Assembly (NCBI GenBank): GCA_023664325.1
Contig: JAMPFS010000004.1
Coordinates: forward strand, 32,844-96,843
Direction of reading: 5' to 3'
Source: Clostridium sp.
Lineage (GTDB): Bacteria > Bacillota > Clostridia > Lachnospirales > Lachnospiraceae
Length of the DNA: 64,000 bases
Both the position numbers and the translations under genes were made by a program. This document shows positions 10,494 through 19,220 of the stretch, piece after piece (position 1 is the first letter of the stretch; each line of letters opens with the position of its first letter). The notes below the pieces were generated by a model. That model was not told the origin of the DNA, searched no databases, and saw only the letters and a program-made list of their open reading frames with translations.

Positions 10494-13063
10494 AAGTGGT
10501 TAAGGGTATAGAGAATAATAAAAAACACAGGCGTTTACTGCCCTGTGTCATAAGTTTTATGGTCTGCATGGCATTTATCCTGCTGCACTGCTATGTCCGC
10601 AGGGTCTGGCTGTTTGGCGACCAATCTTTGCTGCTTGGGGATGCAGGCGAACAGTATATCTTTTTCTTATCGGAATTATGGGATAAGGTGCATAACGGCG
10701 GTTCATTCTTTTATAGCAGACATGCCGGCATGGGATATGATTTTTATGTAAATTTTGCGTACTATTTATGTTCCCCTTTCAATATCATAGCGCTGCTGCT
10801 GCCGTTTACGGCGCTACAGGATGCCGCACAGGGAATCATGGTTTTAAAATGGGCATTTAGTTCCGCAACCATGGCGTATTATGTCATGCATACCCGGAAA
10901 TGCAAAGTGACACAATCTAAAATGCTGATTGCCGTTACCATTGGACTGGCATATTCCTTTTCGCGTTTTTTGATTGGCTATATGTTTTGCTATATCTGGT
11001 ATGATGTCATTCTGCTGCTGCCACTACTCGTTTTACAGTTCGAGCGTATGTTGGAAACCGGGAAATGGCAGGCATATTATCTCCTTTTAACGGTTTGTAT
11101 GTTTTGCAATTTCTATATGGCATTTATGGCATGCATATTTTTGTGTATTCTCTTTGTGCAGGAAACAGGGAACGAAACAGCCCGGCATAAGCTGCCGTTT
11201 TTTGGGGCATCTGCCCTCGCTGCGATGACAAGCATGGCTGTGATTTTGCCCTGTGTCATGATGCAGCATAAGCGTTATGCGGCGCAAAACACGGCTTTGG
11301 GGGATATCGACAGGATGGTTTGCCGATTATGGGAACTGTTAAAAGGAGAATATATTCTAAGACCGTTAGAGGGTGGTTCCGATAACATACCGCATCTGTA
11401 TGCAGGCATTGTAGTCTTGCTGTTTTTGCTGGTGATACCGTTTACCAAAAACAGTCGGGTGTGGAAGTTAAAGAAAATCGGCATCTTATTATTTTTCGGT
11501 CTGTGTTTCTTAGTACCGGAACTGAATCTGCTGTGGCATGGCGGGGCAGTGCCGCACAGCTATTACCAGCGGTTTGGCTTCGTGGTGGTTTTTTTTGTGC
11601 TGCAGACCTGTCTGGAACTGCTGCCACAGCTTTCTAAGGTCAGAATCCGGTATTATGTACTGGCGGTTATGCTGCTATTAATGGTTTGGATTTTTGTCTT
11701 TTTCAGGGAAACAAAGCTGTATGATTTTTATATATATCTTGCAGCGGTTATGCTGGTTATCTTTTATGGCATCCTGCTTATCCTGTATCGAAAAAAAAGT
11801 TTTACACATAAGGCATTTTCTTATATAATGTGCAGTGTGATGCTGGCAGAGCTGTTTGTCAATGCGTTTGTCCTGCTTTCTGTATATCAGACGCAGCTGC
11901 CATTTGAACGGCAGGCAGAGTCAGCTTTGGATGCGCTAAATGAACAGGCGCGCTTACATCCCGGTGAACGGATTGCGTGTACGGATTCCAATGTGAATCT
12001 GGGCATGTGGCTTGGAAAAGAATCCATATCCGGGTTTTCGTCCTTTGCGAATGGAAGACTGATGAAATTCATGCATGCGCTTGGGATATCAGGCTTTGAA
12101 AATGATGCAGCGGTGGAATATAGCGGTGGAACACCAGTTGATAATGTAATGTTTCATGTCGCATATGCCGTGGGAAAGAGCCCGGTGCGTTTTAGCGATG
12201 CCAGCGTAGTTGCAGAGGATGGCGGGTATTCGCTGTTTCATATCAATCGGACAGTTGGTCTGGGTTATATGGCAGATGAGGCAGTTTCCGGCTGGAAGGC
12301 AGAGGGAGATAATGTCTTTGCGATGCGCAATGATTTTGCGGAGCGTTCCACCGGATTTGGCGATGTATTTGAGATTTTGCCAAATGATATCACATGCTAT
12401 ACCCTGGAACAGGGCTATGAGCCAAATGAGGATGAGAGTTTTACATATACTCTTTTAAATGAAGTGGATAAAATCTGGTTGACGTACACGGTTCCAAAGG
12501 ATATGGATTTGTATATGTATCTGGATAACTCTTTGAATAGCATATATACCGTATACCTTGATGAAGAGCAGGTGGTAACGAGTGATAAAACCGAAAAAAC
12601 ATTGATGCTGCATATTGGTGAAGTGACCGCAGGACAACAGATTAAGATTTTGACTGCCGTCAATGCGCATGCGGATTTAGTGGGAACGATCCGCTGCCAG
12701 ATGGCGGCATATCAGGAAGAAGTCTTTAAAGAAGTGTACGAATCCCTCAGCCGTAATCCAATGACCGTTACCCAATATGCGGATAACCGGATACAGGCAG
12801 AAGTGGATGCGGCAAAAGACGGTTTGTTAGTGACTTCCATACAGGCGGTAGACGGAAACCGGGTGTATGTAGATGGCAGGCATGTTACAGATTATGCGCT
12901 GTTTGGGGATACCTTTCTTGCAATTCCGTTAGCAGAAGGGGAACATACAATTGTGGTGGAATATGAGACGCCATATTGGAAGATGGGGCTGTTTTTGTCG
13001 CTGTCAGGGATGCTGATTTGTATTATGGCATCGCTGCATGAACGAAAAAGACAGGGCAGGTAA
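10490..13063 (+). CDS. YfhO-family polytopic membrane protein, copy 2
   Basis: This 857-residue protein is a paralogue of the preceding gene with the same plan: multiple N-terminal membrane segments, an acidic motif Leu-Gly-Asp-Ala-Gly-Glu near residue 46, a soluble extracellular part and a final membrane anchor before a basic tail. The ATG overlaps the stop of copy 1 (ATGA), so the two are translationally coupled. The proteins are clearly diverged, suggesting distinct sugars, acceptors or a heteromeric unit. No GT2 partner or GtrA-like flippase is encoded nearby. Function as a cell-surface glycosyltransferase is inferred from the family. Confidence 0.85.
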   Translation: MKVVKGIENNKKHRRLLPCVISFMVCMAFILLHCYVRRVWLFGDQSLLLGDAGEQYIFFLSELWDKVHNGGSFFYSRHAGMGYDFYVNFAYYLCSPFNIIALLLPFTALQDAAQGIMVLKWAFSSATMAYYVMHTRKCKVTQSKMLIAVTIGLAYSFSRFLIGYMFCYIWYDVILLLPLLVLQFERMLETGKWQAYYLLLTVCMFCNFYMAFMACIFLCILFVQETGNETARHKLPFFGASALAAMTSMAVILPCVMMQHKRYAAQNTALGDIDRMVCRLWELLKGEYILRPLEGGSDNIPHLYAGIVVLLFLLVIPFTKNSRVWKLKKIGILLFFGLCFLVPELNLLWHGGAVPHSYYQRFGFVVVFFVLQTCLELLPQLSKVRIRYYVLAVMLLLMVWIFVFFRETKLYDFYIYLAAVMLVIFYGILLILYRKKSFTHKAFSYIMCSVMLAELFVNAFVLLSVYQTQLPFERQAESALDALNEQARLHPGERIACTDSNVNLGMWLGKESISGFSSFANGRLMKFMHALGISGFENDAAVEYSGGTPVDNVMFHVAYAVGKSPVRFSDASVVAEDGGYSLFHINRTVGLGYMADEAVSGWKAEGDNVFAMRNDFAERSTGFGDVFEILPNDITCYTLEQGYEPNEDESFTYTLLNEVDKIWLTYTVPKDMDLYMYLDNSLNSIYTVYLDEEQVVTSDKTEKTLMLHIGEVTAGQQIKILTAVNAHADLVGTIRCQMAAYQEEVFKEVYESLSRNPMTVTQYADNRIQAEVDAAKDGLLVTSIQAVDGNRVYVDGRHVTDYALFGDTFLAIPLAEGEHTIVVEYETPYWKMGLFLSLSGMLICIMASLHERKRQGR

Positions 13064-13081
13064 GTGAGGAAAAGAGGAGTT

Positions 13082-13825
13082 ATGTATCGTTTTTTTGTAA
13101 ATCCGGAGCAACTGCAAAAAGAGCCGGTTCACATTCAGGGAGAGGATTATAACCATATCCGCAATGTGCTCCGCATGAAGCCCGGGGATGAGGTGCTTTT
13201 GTGTGATGGGAAAGATAAAGAATATCTGTGTGAAATTGAGGAATTTTGCGAAGAAGGGCAGGAAGTTTTGCTTCGTATCACCGATCTGTTTGGGGATGCG
13301 AGGGAGCTGCCGGCAAGGATTACATTGTTTCAGGGATATCCAAAGGGTGACAAGCTGGAAATGATTGTGCAAAAAGCGGTGGAGCTTGGAGCTTTTGAGA
13401 TTGTACCGGTCAGCATGAAGCGCTGTGTCGTGAAGCTGGATGCGAAAAAGGCAGCCAGGAAGGTGGAACGCTTAAATGCCATTGCTTTGAGCGCAGCGAA
13501 GCAGTCTAAGCGGGGAATCATACCCAAAGTATCTGAGGTGATGTCCTTGAAGGAAGCCTGTGAATATGCAAAAGATATGGATTACATTCTGCTGCCCTAT
13601 GAACATGCAGAGGGGATGGAAGATTCCAGGCAGTTGATAAAAGAGGCGGAGAACAAGAAAAATATTGGTATCTTTATCGGGCCGGAGGGCGGTTTTGAGC
13701 CGGAAGAAGCCGAATGGATCCGGAGCGCCGGGGGAAAGACATTATCCTTAGGGCATCGCATTTTGCGGACAGAGACGGCAGGCATGGCGGTTCTGTCACT
13801 TCTCATGTTTCTGTTAGATGCGTAA
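13082..13825 (+). CDS. rsmE: 16S rRNA (uracil1498-N3)-methyltransferase RsmE
   Basis: RsmE is a SPOUT-class methyltransferase that makes m3U1498 in 16S rRNA. The ATG at 13082 follows AGAGGAG and gives 247 residues, normal for the family; the frame from the GTG at 13064 adds six unlikely residues. The N-terminal PUA-like domain starts with Tyr-Arg-Phe-Phe-Val. The knotted SAM-binding region is visible as FIGPEGGFEPEE and LGHRILRTETA. In many Firmicutes it directly follows prmA; here the two YfhO genes separate them. Confidence 0.96.
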   Translation: MYRFFVNPEQLQKEPVHIQGEDYNHIRNVLRMKPGDEVLLCDGKDKEYLCEIEEFCEEGQEVLLRITDLFGDARELPARITLFQGYPKGDKLEMIVQKAVELGAFEIVPVSMKRCVVKLDAKKAARKVERLNAIALSAAKQSKRGIIPKVSEVMSLKEACEYAKDMDYILLPYEHAEGMEDSRQLIKEAENKKNIGIFIGPEGGFEPEEAEWIRSAGGKTLSLGHRILRTETAGMAVLSLLMFLLDA

Positions 13826-13855
13826 ATCATTCCGGCAAGCGGCAAGGAGACAATC

Positions 13856-14998
13856 ATGGACGTATATTTTGATAATGCAGCAACAACAAAAATAATCCCG
13901 GAAGTACGGGAAATCATGTTAGAAACGATAGATTTGGAATATGGCAATCCGTCTTCCATGCACAAAAAGGGCATGGGGGCAGAAAAATATATCCGCTATG
14001 CAAGGCAGGTGATGGCGAAGCAGTTGAAATGCGAGCCGAAGGAGATTACCTTTACATCCGGTGGAACGGAATCCAATAACCTGGCGCTGATTGGAATTGC
14101 GCTGGCAAACAAACGCGCCGGCAGGCATATTATCACGACAGGAATTGAACATGCATCGGTGTATAATCCGATCCTGTATTTGCAGGATTTGGGGTTTCGG
14201 GTGACCTTTTTGAAGGTGGATGCATTTGGAAAAATGGATTTGGAGGAACTGAAACATTCCCTTTGTGAAGATACGATATTAGTATCTACGATGGCGGTCA
14301 ATAATGAGATCGGAGCGGTAGAACCGGTTTTGGAGGCTTCAGGGATTATTAAAGAGTATAATAAGAATATCATCTATCATGTGGATGCGGTTCAGGCATT
14401 TGGCAAAATGCCGGTTTACCCAAAACGGATGGGCGTGGATGCATTATCGGTCAGCGGGCATAAAATACATGGTCCAAAGGGCAGTGGCGCGCTGTTTGTG
14501 GACAGCCATGTCAAGATAAAGCCGATTCTTTATGGTGGCGGACAGGAAATGGGGCTGCGCTCCGGAACTGAGAATACCGCTGCGGTTGCAGGCATGGGAA
14601 AAGCTGCGGAGATGATATGCGGCAGGATGGAAGAAAACCGGGAGAAAATGTCAGCGGTAAAAAAGGCGTTGATTGAAGGTGCGCTTAAGCTTCCCGATGT
14701 AACGGATCATTCCGGTGAAGCGCCGCATATTGCGAGCTTAAGCTTCCGGGGGGTGCGCAGTGAGGTGCTGCTTCACGCATTAGAGGACAAGGGAATCTTT
14801 GTTTCTGCAGGTTCAGCCTGCTCATCCAACCATCCGGCTGTCAGTGGAGTGTTAAAGGCAATCGGTCTCGACAAAGATTTATCAGAGTCCACGCTCCGGT
14901 TCAGCTTTAGTGAGTATAATACCGTTGAGGAAGCGGAATATGCGGTAACCGTGCTGCAGGAATTATTGCCGGTATTAAGAAAATTCACCAGAAAATAA
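13856..14998 (+). CDS. Cysteine desulfurase (IscS/NifS family), ThiI partner
   Basis: This PLP enzyme of 380 residues removes sulfur from cysteine as an enzyme-bound persulfide. The PLP lysine is Lys203 in the motif Ser-Gly-His-Lys-Ile-His-Gly-Pro-Lys-Gly. The persulfide-forming cysteine is Cys322 in SAGSACSSN. The short loop between that cysteine and the next conserved stretch fits group I (IscS/NifS) enzymes. The gene is 16 bp upstream of thiI, so its likely role is supplying sulfur for tRNA 4-thiouridine, like NifZ in Bacillus. Confidence 0.94.
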   Translation: MDVYFDNAATTKIIPEVREIMLETIDLEYGNPSSMHKKGMGAEKYIRYARQVMAKQLKCEPKEITFTSGGTESNNLALIGIALANKRAGRHIITTGIEHASVYNPILYLQDLGFRVTFLKVDAFGKMDLEELKHSLCEDTILVSTMAVNNEIGAVEPVLEASGIIKEYNKNIIYHVDAVQAFGKMPVYPKRMGVDALSVSGHKIHGPKGSGALFVDSHVKIKPILYGGGQEMGLRSGTENTAAVAGMGKAAEMICGRMEENREKMSAVKKALIEGALKLPDVTDHSGEAPHIASLSFRGVRSEVLLHALEDKGIFVSAGSACSSNHPAVSGVLKAIGLDKDLSESTLRFSFSEYNTVEEAEYAVTVLQELLPVLRKFTRK

Positions 14999-15014
14999 CA
15001 AAGGAGATATCGTT

Positions 15015-16214
15015 ATGGAATACAGGGCATTTTTGATTAAGTATGCGGAGATTGGAACAAAAGGAAAAAACCGGTATGTGTTTGAAGATATTCTCTGCAA
15101 ACAGATTAAGAACCATTTATCCTCTGTAGGAGAATTTCAAATCCGCAGGGAGTTTGGAAGGATTTTTGCAGAGGCAGAATCATCCTATGATTATGAAGAT
15201 GCAATCAAGGAGCTTAAGAAGGTATTTGGCATTGTGGGAATCTGCCCCATTGTTGTGGAGGAGTGTACCGAGTTTGAAGCGATGAAGCAGGCAGCGATTG
15301 ATTATATGCGCGCATGTTACGGCGGGACCTCCTTTACCTTTAAAGTAAATGCAAGACGGGGTGACAAGTCCTATCCAATGAAATCTATGGAGATAAACAG
15401 TGAACTGGGACATTATCTGCTAGAGGCATTTCCAAACAGCAGGGTGGATGTGCATAAACCGGATGTGCTTTTAAACGTGGAAATCCGGGATAAAGTGTAT
15501 TTTTATTCAGAGACAGTAAAAGGTGCAGGAGGGCTTCCGGTTGGCACAAACGGAAAAGCCATGCTACTGCTTTCCGGGGGGATTGATTCACCGGTTGCCG
15601 GCTATATGATTTCCAAAAGAGGCGTGGAGTTAGAGGCGGTTTATTTTAATGCGCCGCCATATACTTCCGAACGGGCAAAACAGAAAGTCATTGACCTTGC
15701 AGGGATTGTATCCGCTTATTCCGGGAAAATCCGTCTGCATATTGTCAATTTTACGGATATTCAGCTGGCTATTTATGAAAAATGCCCCCATGCAGAACTT
15801 ACCATCATTATGCGCCGGTATATGATGAAAATTGCGCAGCAGCTTGCAAAGGACAATCAGTGCCAGGCTCTTATTACAGGGGAAAGCATTGGACAGGTGG
15901 CAAGCCAGACCATGCACAGTCTTGCCTGTACCAATGAGGTATGTGAAATGCCGGTTTTCCGCCCGTGTATTGGAATGGACAAGCAGGAAATTATTGATAT
16001 TTCAGAGGAGATTCATACATATGAGACATCGATCCTGCCATATGAGGACTGCTGTACCATTTTTGTGGCGAAGCATCCTGTTACAAAACCGGTTTTGGAG
16101 ATGATAAAACGGTCGGAGGAAAAATTAGAGGATGTGATAGATGACCTGATGAAAACGGCAATGGAGACAGTGGAATTGGTTGAGGTGTGTGGCTGGCAGG
16201 AATCTTTACAGTAA
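15015..16214 (+). CDS. thiI: tRNA 4-thiouridine synthase ThiI
   Basis: ThiI adenylates uridine 8 of tRNA and transfers sulfur to form 4-thiouridine. The 399-residue protein has the N-terminal ferredoxin-like and THUMP regions (about 1-165) and the PP-loop adenylation domain with the motif Ser187-Gly-Gly-Ile-Asp-Ser192. It lacks the C-terminal rhodanese domain found in the enterobacterial protein, as is normal for Firmicutes, and so depends on the adjacent cysteine desulfurase. An AAGGAGAT ribosome site precedes the ATG. Confidence 0.97.
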   Translation: MEYRAFLIKYAEIGTKGKNRYVFEDILCKQIKNHLSSVGEFQIRREFGRIFAEAESSYDYEDAIKELKKVFGIVGICPIVVEECTEFEAMKQAAIDYMRACYGGTSFTFKVNARRGDKSYPMKSMEINSELGHYLLEAFPNSRVDVHKPDVLLNVEIRDKVYFYSETVKGAGGLPVGTNGKAMLLLSGGIDSPVAGYMISKRGVELEAVYFNAPPYTSERAKQKVIDLAGIVSAYSGKIRLHIVNFTDIQLAIYEKCPHAELTIIMRRYMMKIAQQLAKDNQCQALITGESIGQVASQTMHSLACTNEVCEMPVFRPCIGMDKQEIIDISEEIHTYETSILPYEDCCTIFVAKHPVTKPVLEMIKRSEEKLEDVIDDLMKTAMETVELVEVCGWQESLQ

Positions 16215-16263
16215 AGCATTTTATGTGGCAGAACATGTGGGGAAAAGCAAAACCATTTTCATG

Positions 16264-16292
16264 TTGACTTTTATCAGTTAAAAAGTTATGAT
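16264..16292 (+). promoter_or_regulatory. Sigma-A promoter of the HPr-like gene
   Basis: TTGACT (16264-16269) and TATGAT (16287-16292) are separated by exactly 17 bp. With the terminator at 16618-16647 this makes the HPr-like gene a probable single-gene transcript inside a longer row of genes. Confidence 0.75.
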
Positions 16293-16346
16293 ATGAGACA
16301 GGGAAGTGAGTCAGGTCACTATCATTTTTTAGGAGGATGCAGGAGT

Positions 16347-16577
16347 ATGAAATCAGTAGAAATCTCATTAAATTCTATCGACAAGGTAAAAAGCTTTGTC
16401 AATGATATTGCAAGATTCGATGCAGAATTTGATTTGGTATCCGGACGGTACGTTATCGATGCAAAGTCAATTATGGGAATCTTCAGCTTGGATATCTCTC
16501 AGCCAATCACACTTAACATTCATGCAGAAGGTGATGATGCAGAGATCATGAAAGCATTAGAGCCATACGTTATCTAA
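16347..16577 (+). CDS. HPr-like (Crh-like) protein without active-site histidine
   Basis: The 76-residue protein aligns with the HPr phosphocarrier fold. The region that holds His15 in HPr (Gly-Ile-His-Ala-Arg-Pro-Ala) reads Asn-Ser-Ile-Asp-Lys-Val-Lys here, so it cannot carry phosphate for sugar uptake through that residue. The regulatory Ser46 motif is kept as Lys40-Ser41-Ile-Met-Gly. That combination resembles Crh of Bacillus, a catabolite co-repressor. The ATG at 16347 has a near-perfect AGGAGG. A regulatory role is inferred; no HPr kinase or PTS gene is in the window. Confidence 0.85.
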   Translation: MKSVEISLNSIDKVKSFVNDIARFDAEFDLVSGRYVIDAKSIMGIFSLDISQPITLNIHAEGDDAEIMKALEPYVI

Positions 16578-16617
16578 TCAAAATGCAATCTATAAGCGCA
16601 CAGCTTATCAGGCAGGT

Positions 16618-16647
16618 AAAAGGAACTGATTTGTCAGTTCCTTTTTA
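16618..16647 (+). terminator. Intrinsic terminator after HPr-like gene
   Basis: The 12-bp stem AAAAGGAACTGA / TCAGTTCCTTTT closes a TTTG loop and runs into a T tract (16642-16646). This is a textbook rho-independent terminator. Confidence 0.92.
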
Positions 16648-16693
16648 TGGTATAAACGGAGGACTTCAGGCACAGTTAGGAATCAAATAACAT

Positions 16694-18073
16694 ATGGAAT
16701 CAGAACAAAGAAAATGGAGCGCAGCCATGATAAATCTTGGCTGCAAGGTAAATAAATATGAAGCGGACGCCATGAAGGATAAACTGATTGCAGCCGGGTT
16801 TGGCATCGTGGAGCCGGAGGATGTGGCAGATATCTATATTGTAAATACCTGTTCTGTCACCAATATGGCGCAGAAAAAATCACGGCAGATGCTTCGGCGG
16901 GCAAAGAAGCGGAATCCACAGGCAGTTATTGTGGCAGCGGGCTGTTATGTGAATGCGGATCATGATGCCTTAAAACAGGAGGAGTTTATAGATATCGTAG
17001 TCAGTAACAATTGCAAACAAGATATTGCTGCCATCCTACAGGAATATCTTTTGGAACAACACAAATCAGACTTTTATGTTGATATCAACCATACGGACGA
17101 ATATGAGGAGATGGGAAGCCTTGAGGCGGCGCATCTTGACCACCAGCGGGCATATATTAAGATCCAGGATGGCTGTAACCAGTTCTGCTCGTATTGCATT
17201 ATCCCATATACCAGGGGGAGGGTGCGGAGCAGAAAACCGGAGAATATTATAGAGGAGATTGGGAGGCTTGCAAAAGCAGGCGTTAAGGAGTTTGTTTTAA
17301 CCGGGATTCACATTTCTTCTTATGGGCTTGATTTTGCCAATCAGGGAACAGAGTATGATGAGATCATGGAGAAAACGGACAAAAAAGAGATGAGCCGCAA
17401 GGCATATGGGCTTGCGGATTTGCTCGAAGCAGTTGCGGCAGTTCCCGAGGTGGAGCGTATCCGGTTAGGTTCATTGGAACCGAGGATTATTACGGAAACA
17501 TTTCTTGACAGGATATCCCAAATTAAACAATTGTGTCCGCATTTTCATCTGTCTCTTCAAAGCGCCTGCAATGAGACGTTAAAAAGGATGAACCGGAAAT
17601 ATACCATCGAGGAGTTTGAAGAAAAATGCAGGCTGTTAAGGACATATTTTGAGAAACCGGCATTAACAACGGATGTGATTGTCGGATTTCCGGGCGAGAC
17701 AGAGGAGGAGTTTGCGACAACGGTTCACCACCTTGAGAGGCTTTGTTTGTATGAAATCCATGTGTTTAAATATTCCGTCCGGGCAGGAACCACTGCGGAA
17801 AAACTTCCGAACCAGGTTTTGGAGGAAGTGAAAAACATAAGGAGTGATAAGCTGCTTTTGCTGACGGCGCGCCAGAAGGAAGCGTTTGAACGGTCGCTTG
17901 CCGGCATGGAAGATGAAGTCCTGATAGAAGAAGCAGCAGGGGAATGTGAAGGAAATCCACAATATACCGGGCATACAAAACGGTATATCAAGGTGAAACT
18001 GGCTTCTCAAACCGATATCATAAATCAGATCATACCGATGAAATATGCACAGAATTTGTCAAAAAAGAAATAA
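16694..18073 (+). CDS. mtaB: tRNA t6A37 methylthiotransferase MtaB
   Basis: MtaB is a radical SAM methylthiotransferase that converts t6A37 to ms2t6A37 in ANN-decoding tRNAs. The 459-residue protein has the N-terminal UPF0004 domain starting with Leu-Gly-Cys-Lys-Val-Asn, which is diagnostic for the MtaB branch, with further cysteines in NTCSV and AAGCYV. The radical SAM motif is Cys161-xxx-Cys165-xx-Cys168, followed by IIPYTRGRVRS. A C-terminal TRAM-like region ends the protein. The gene is often linked to the dnaJ-prmA-rsmE group in Firmicutes, as here. Confidence 0.95.
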   Translation: MESEQRKWSAAMINLGCKVNKYEADAMKDKLIAAGFGIVEPEDVADIYIVNTCSVTNMAQKKSRQMLRRAKKRNPQAVIVAAGCYVNADHDALKQEEFIDIVVSNNCKQDIAAILQEYLLEQHKSDFYVDINHTDEYEEMGSLEAAHLDHQRAYIKIQDGCNQFCSYCIIPYTRGRVRSRKPENIIEEIGRLAKAGVKEFVLTGIHISSYGLDFANQGTEYDEIMEKTDKKEMSRKAYGLADLLEAVAAVPEVERIRLGSLEPRIITETFLDRISQIKQLCPHFHLSLQSACNETLKRMNRKYTIEEFEEKCRLLRTYFEKPALTTDVIVGFPGETEEEFATTVHHLERLCLYEIHVFKYSVRAGTTAEKLPNQVLEEVKNIRSDKLLLLTARQKEAFERSLAGMEDEVLIEEAAGECEGNPQYTGHTKRYIKVKLASQTDIINQIIPMKYAQNLSKKK

Positions 18074-18096
18074 TTATCTGATAAAAAAGAAGAATG

Positions 18097-18128
18097 TTGA
18101 CAAGTTACGGGTTGCAACTTTTTATAAA
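18097..18128 (+). promoter_or_regulatory. Possible promoter of ireB operon
   Basis: A perfect TTGACA (18097-18102) is followed by TATAAA (18123-18128), but the spacing of 20 bp is long; other AT-rich hexamers lie between. It is the only good candidate in the 95-bp gap before ireB. Confidence 0.35.
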
Positions 18129-18168
18129 ATATATTATCATAAGAATATCGAAATAAGGACGTGATAAT

Positions 18169-18435
18169 ATGAATAATCAGAATACGTTTAACACACAATT
18201 TGTAGAGGTAGTAAAAGATTCAAATCTTTCTGTATCAGATATTTTGGAAGAGGTTTATGTTGCCTTGTCTGAGAAGGGATATAATCCGGTGAGCCAGATT
18301 GTCGGTTACGTCATGAGCGGCGATCCAACATACATAACAAGTTATAAGAATGCAAGAAGTCTGATCATGAAGGCAGAGAGAGATGAGATTATTGAGGTTT
18401 TGTTGGAGAATTATATTGAGACAAGACTGAAGTAA
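18169..18435 (+). CDS. ireB: IreB-family regulatory phosphoprotein (UPF0297)
   Basis: IreB is a small cytoplasmic dimer that is phosphorylated by the PASTA kinase IreK in Enterococcus and tunes cephalosporin resistance. The 88-residue sequence matches the family throughout, with [32 protein letters not shown] and the ending ETRLK. The N-terminal segment contains threonines (Asn-Thr-Phe-Asn-Thr-Gln-Phe) where phosphorylation is expected. The order ireB-ruvX-DUF1292 is conserved across Firmicutes. Confidence 0.95.
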   Translation: MNNQNTFNTQFVEVVKDSNLSVSDILEEVYVALSEKGYNPVSQIVGYVMSGDPTYITSYKNARSLIMKAERDEIIEVLLENYIETRLK

Positions 18436-18448
18436 CAGGAGACATAAG

Positions 18449-18871
18449 ATGCGGATTTTAGGACTGGATTATGGTACTAAGACGGTTGGTGTAGCCCTTA
18501 GTGACGAGTTGGGAATTACTGCACAGCCTATTCGTACGATAGAGAGAAAGTCGGAGAATAAGTTACGGAAAACCTTGGCTGAGATTGAGTCTATCATTGA
18601 GGAGTACGAGGTTTCATTTGTTGTGCTTGGATATCCCAAAAATATGAATAACACAGTGGGAACGAGGGCAAAAGCAACGGAAGAATTTAAGGAACACATA
18701 GAAAGACGGACGGGGCTTCCTGTGTATTTACAGGATGAGAGATTGACGACTGTGGAATCAGAACGGATTTTAATGGAATCAGGAGTACGGCGGGAACACC
18801 GGAAGGAATATGTGGACAAGATGGCAGCCGCAATTATTTTGCAAAGTTACCTTGATGCTATGGAACGGTAA
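18449..18871 (+). CDS. ruvX: RuvX/YqgF-type pre-16S rRNA nuclease
   Basis: RuvX (YqgF) has an RNase H fold and is linked to maturation of the 5' end of 16S rRNA; it was once called a putative Holliday junction resolvase. The protein has 140 residues, the usual size. The opening strand [11 protein letters not shown] carries the first acidic metal ligand. The [10 protein letters not shown] stretch holds the conserved Glu, and [10 protein letters not shown] the final Asp. It lies 13 bp after ireB and is probably in the same transcript. Confidence 0.95.
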   Translation: MRILGLDYGTKTVGVALSDELGITAQPIRTIERKSENKLRKTLAEIESIIEEYEVSFVVLGYPKNMNNTVGTRAKATEEFKEHIERRTGLPVYLQDERLTTVESERILMESGVRREHRKEYVDKMAAAIILQSYLDAMER

Positions 18872-18938
18872 GAAATGAGTATCATGCTATTGTTTTTATT
18901 TTGATAATACCCTGGTAAGGATTTGGAAAGGATATTTT

Positions 18939-19220
18939 ATGGAAGAACTGGAAACGATTGTAATCACCTTTGAGGACGGCGAAGAGGTGGAATTTTTTGT
19001 GTTGGAGCAGACTGCGCTAATGGGGGTGAATTATTATTTGGTTGCGCCTGCCGAAGAAGATGAGGAGGAGGGTACATGTCTGATTCTCAAAGAAAATGCA
19101 GATGACAAAGATGAGGAGTATGGCATGTATTCCTTTGTCGAGGACGAAAAAGAATTGGATGTGCTGTTTCCGATTTTTGAAGAATTGTTAGAAGATAGTG
19201 ATATGGAGGTAGAATTTTGA
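18939..19220 (+). CDS. DUF1292 family acidic protein (YrzB-like)
   Basis: This 93-residue protein is very acidic and matches DUF1292, with the opening Thr-Phe-Glu-Asp-Gly-Glu-Glu-Val-Glu-Phe and a YYLVAP strand typical of the family. Its function is unknown. A GGAAAGGA ribosome site precedes the ATG. Its stop overlaps the TTG start of the RNase J gene, so the two are translationally coupled. Confidence 0.92.
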   Translation: MEELETIVITFEDGEEVEFFVLEQTALMGVNYYLVAPAEEDEEEGTCLILKENADDKDEEYGMYSFVEDEKELDVLFPIFEELLEDSDMEVEF

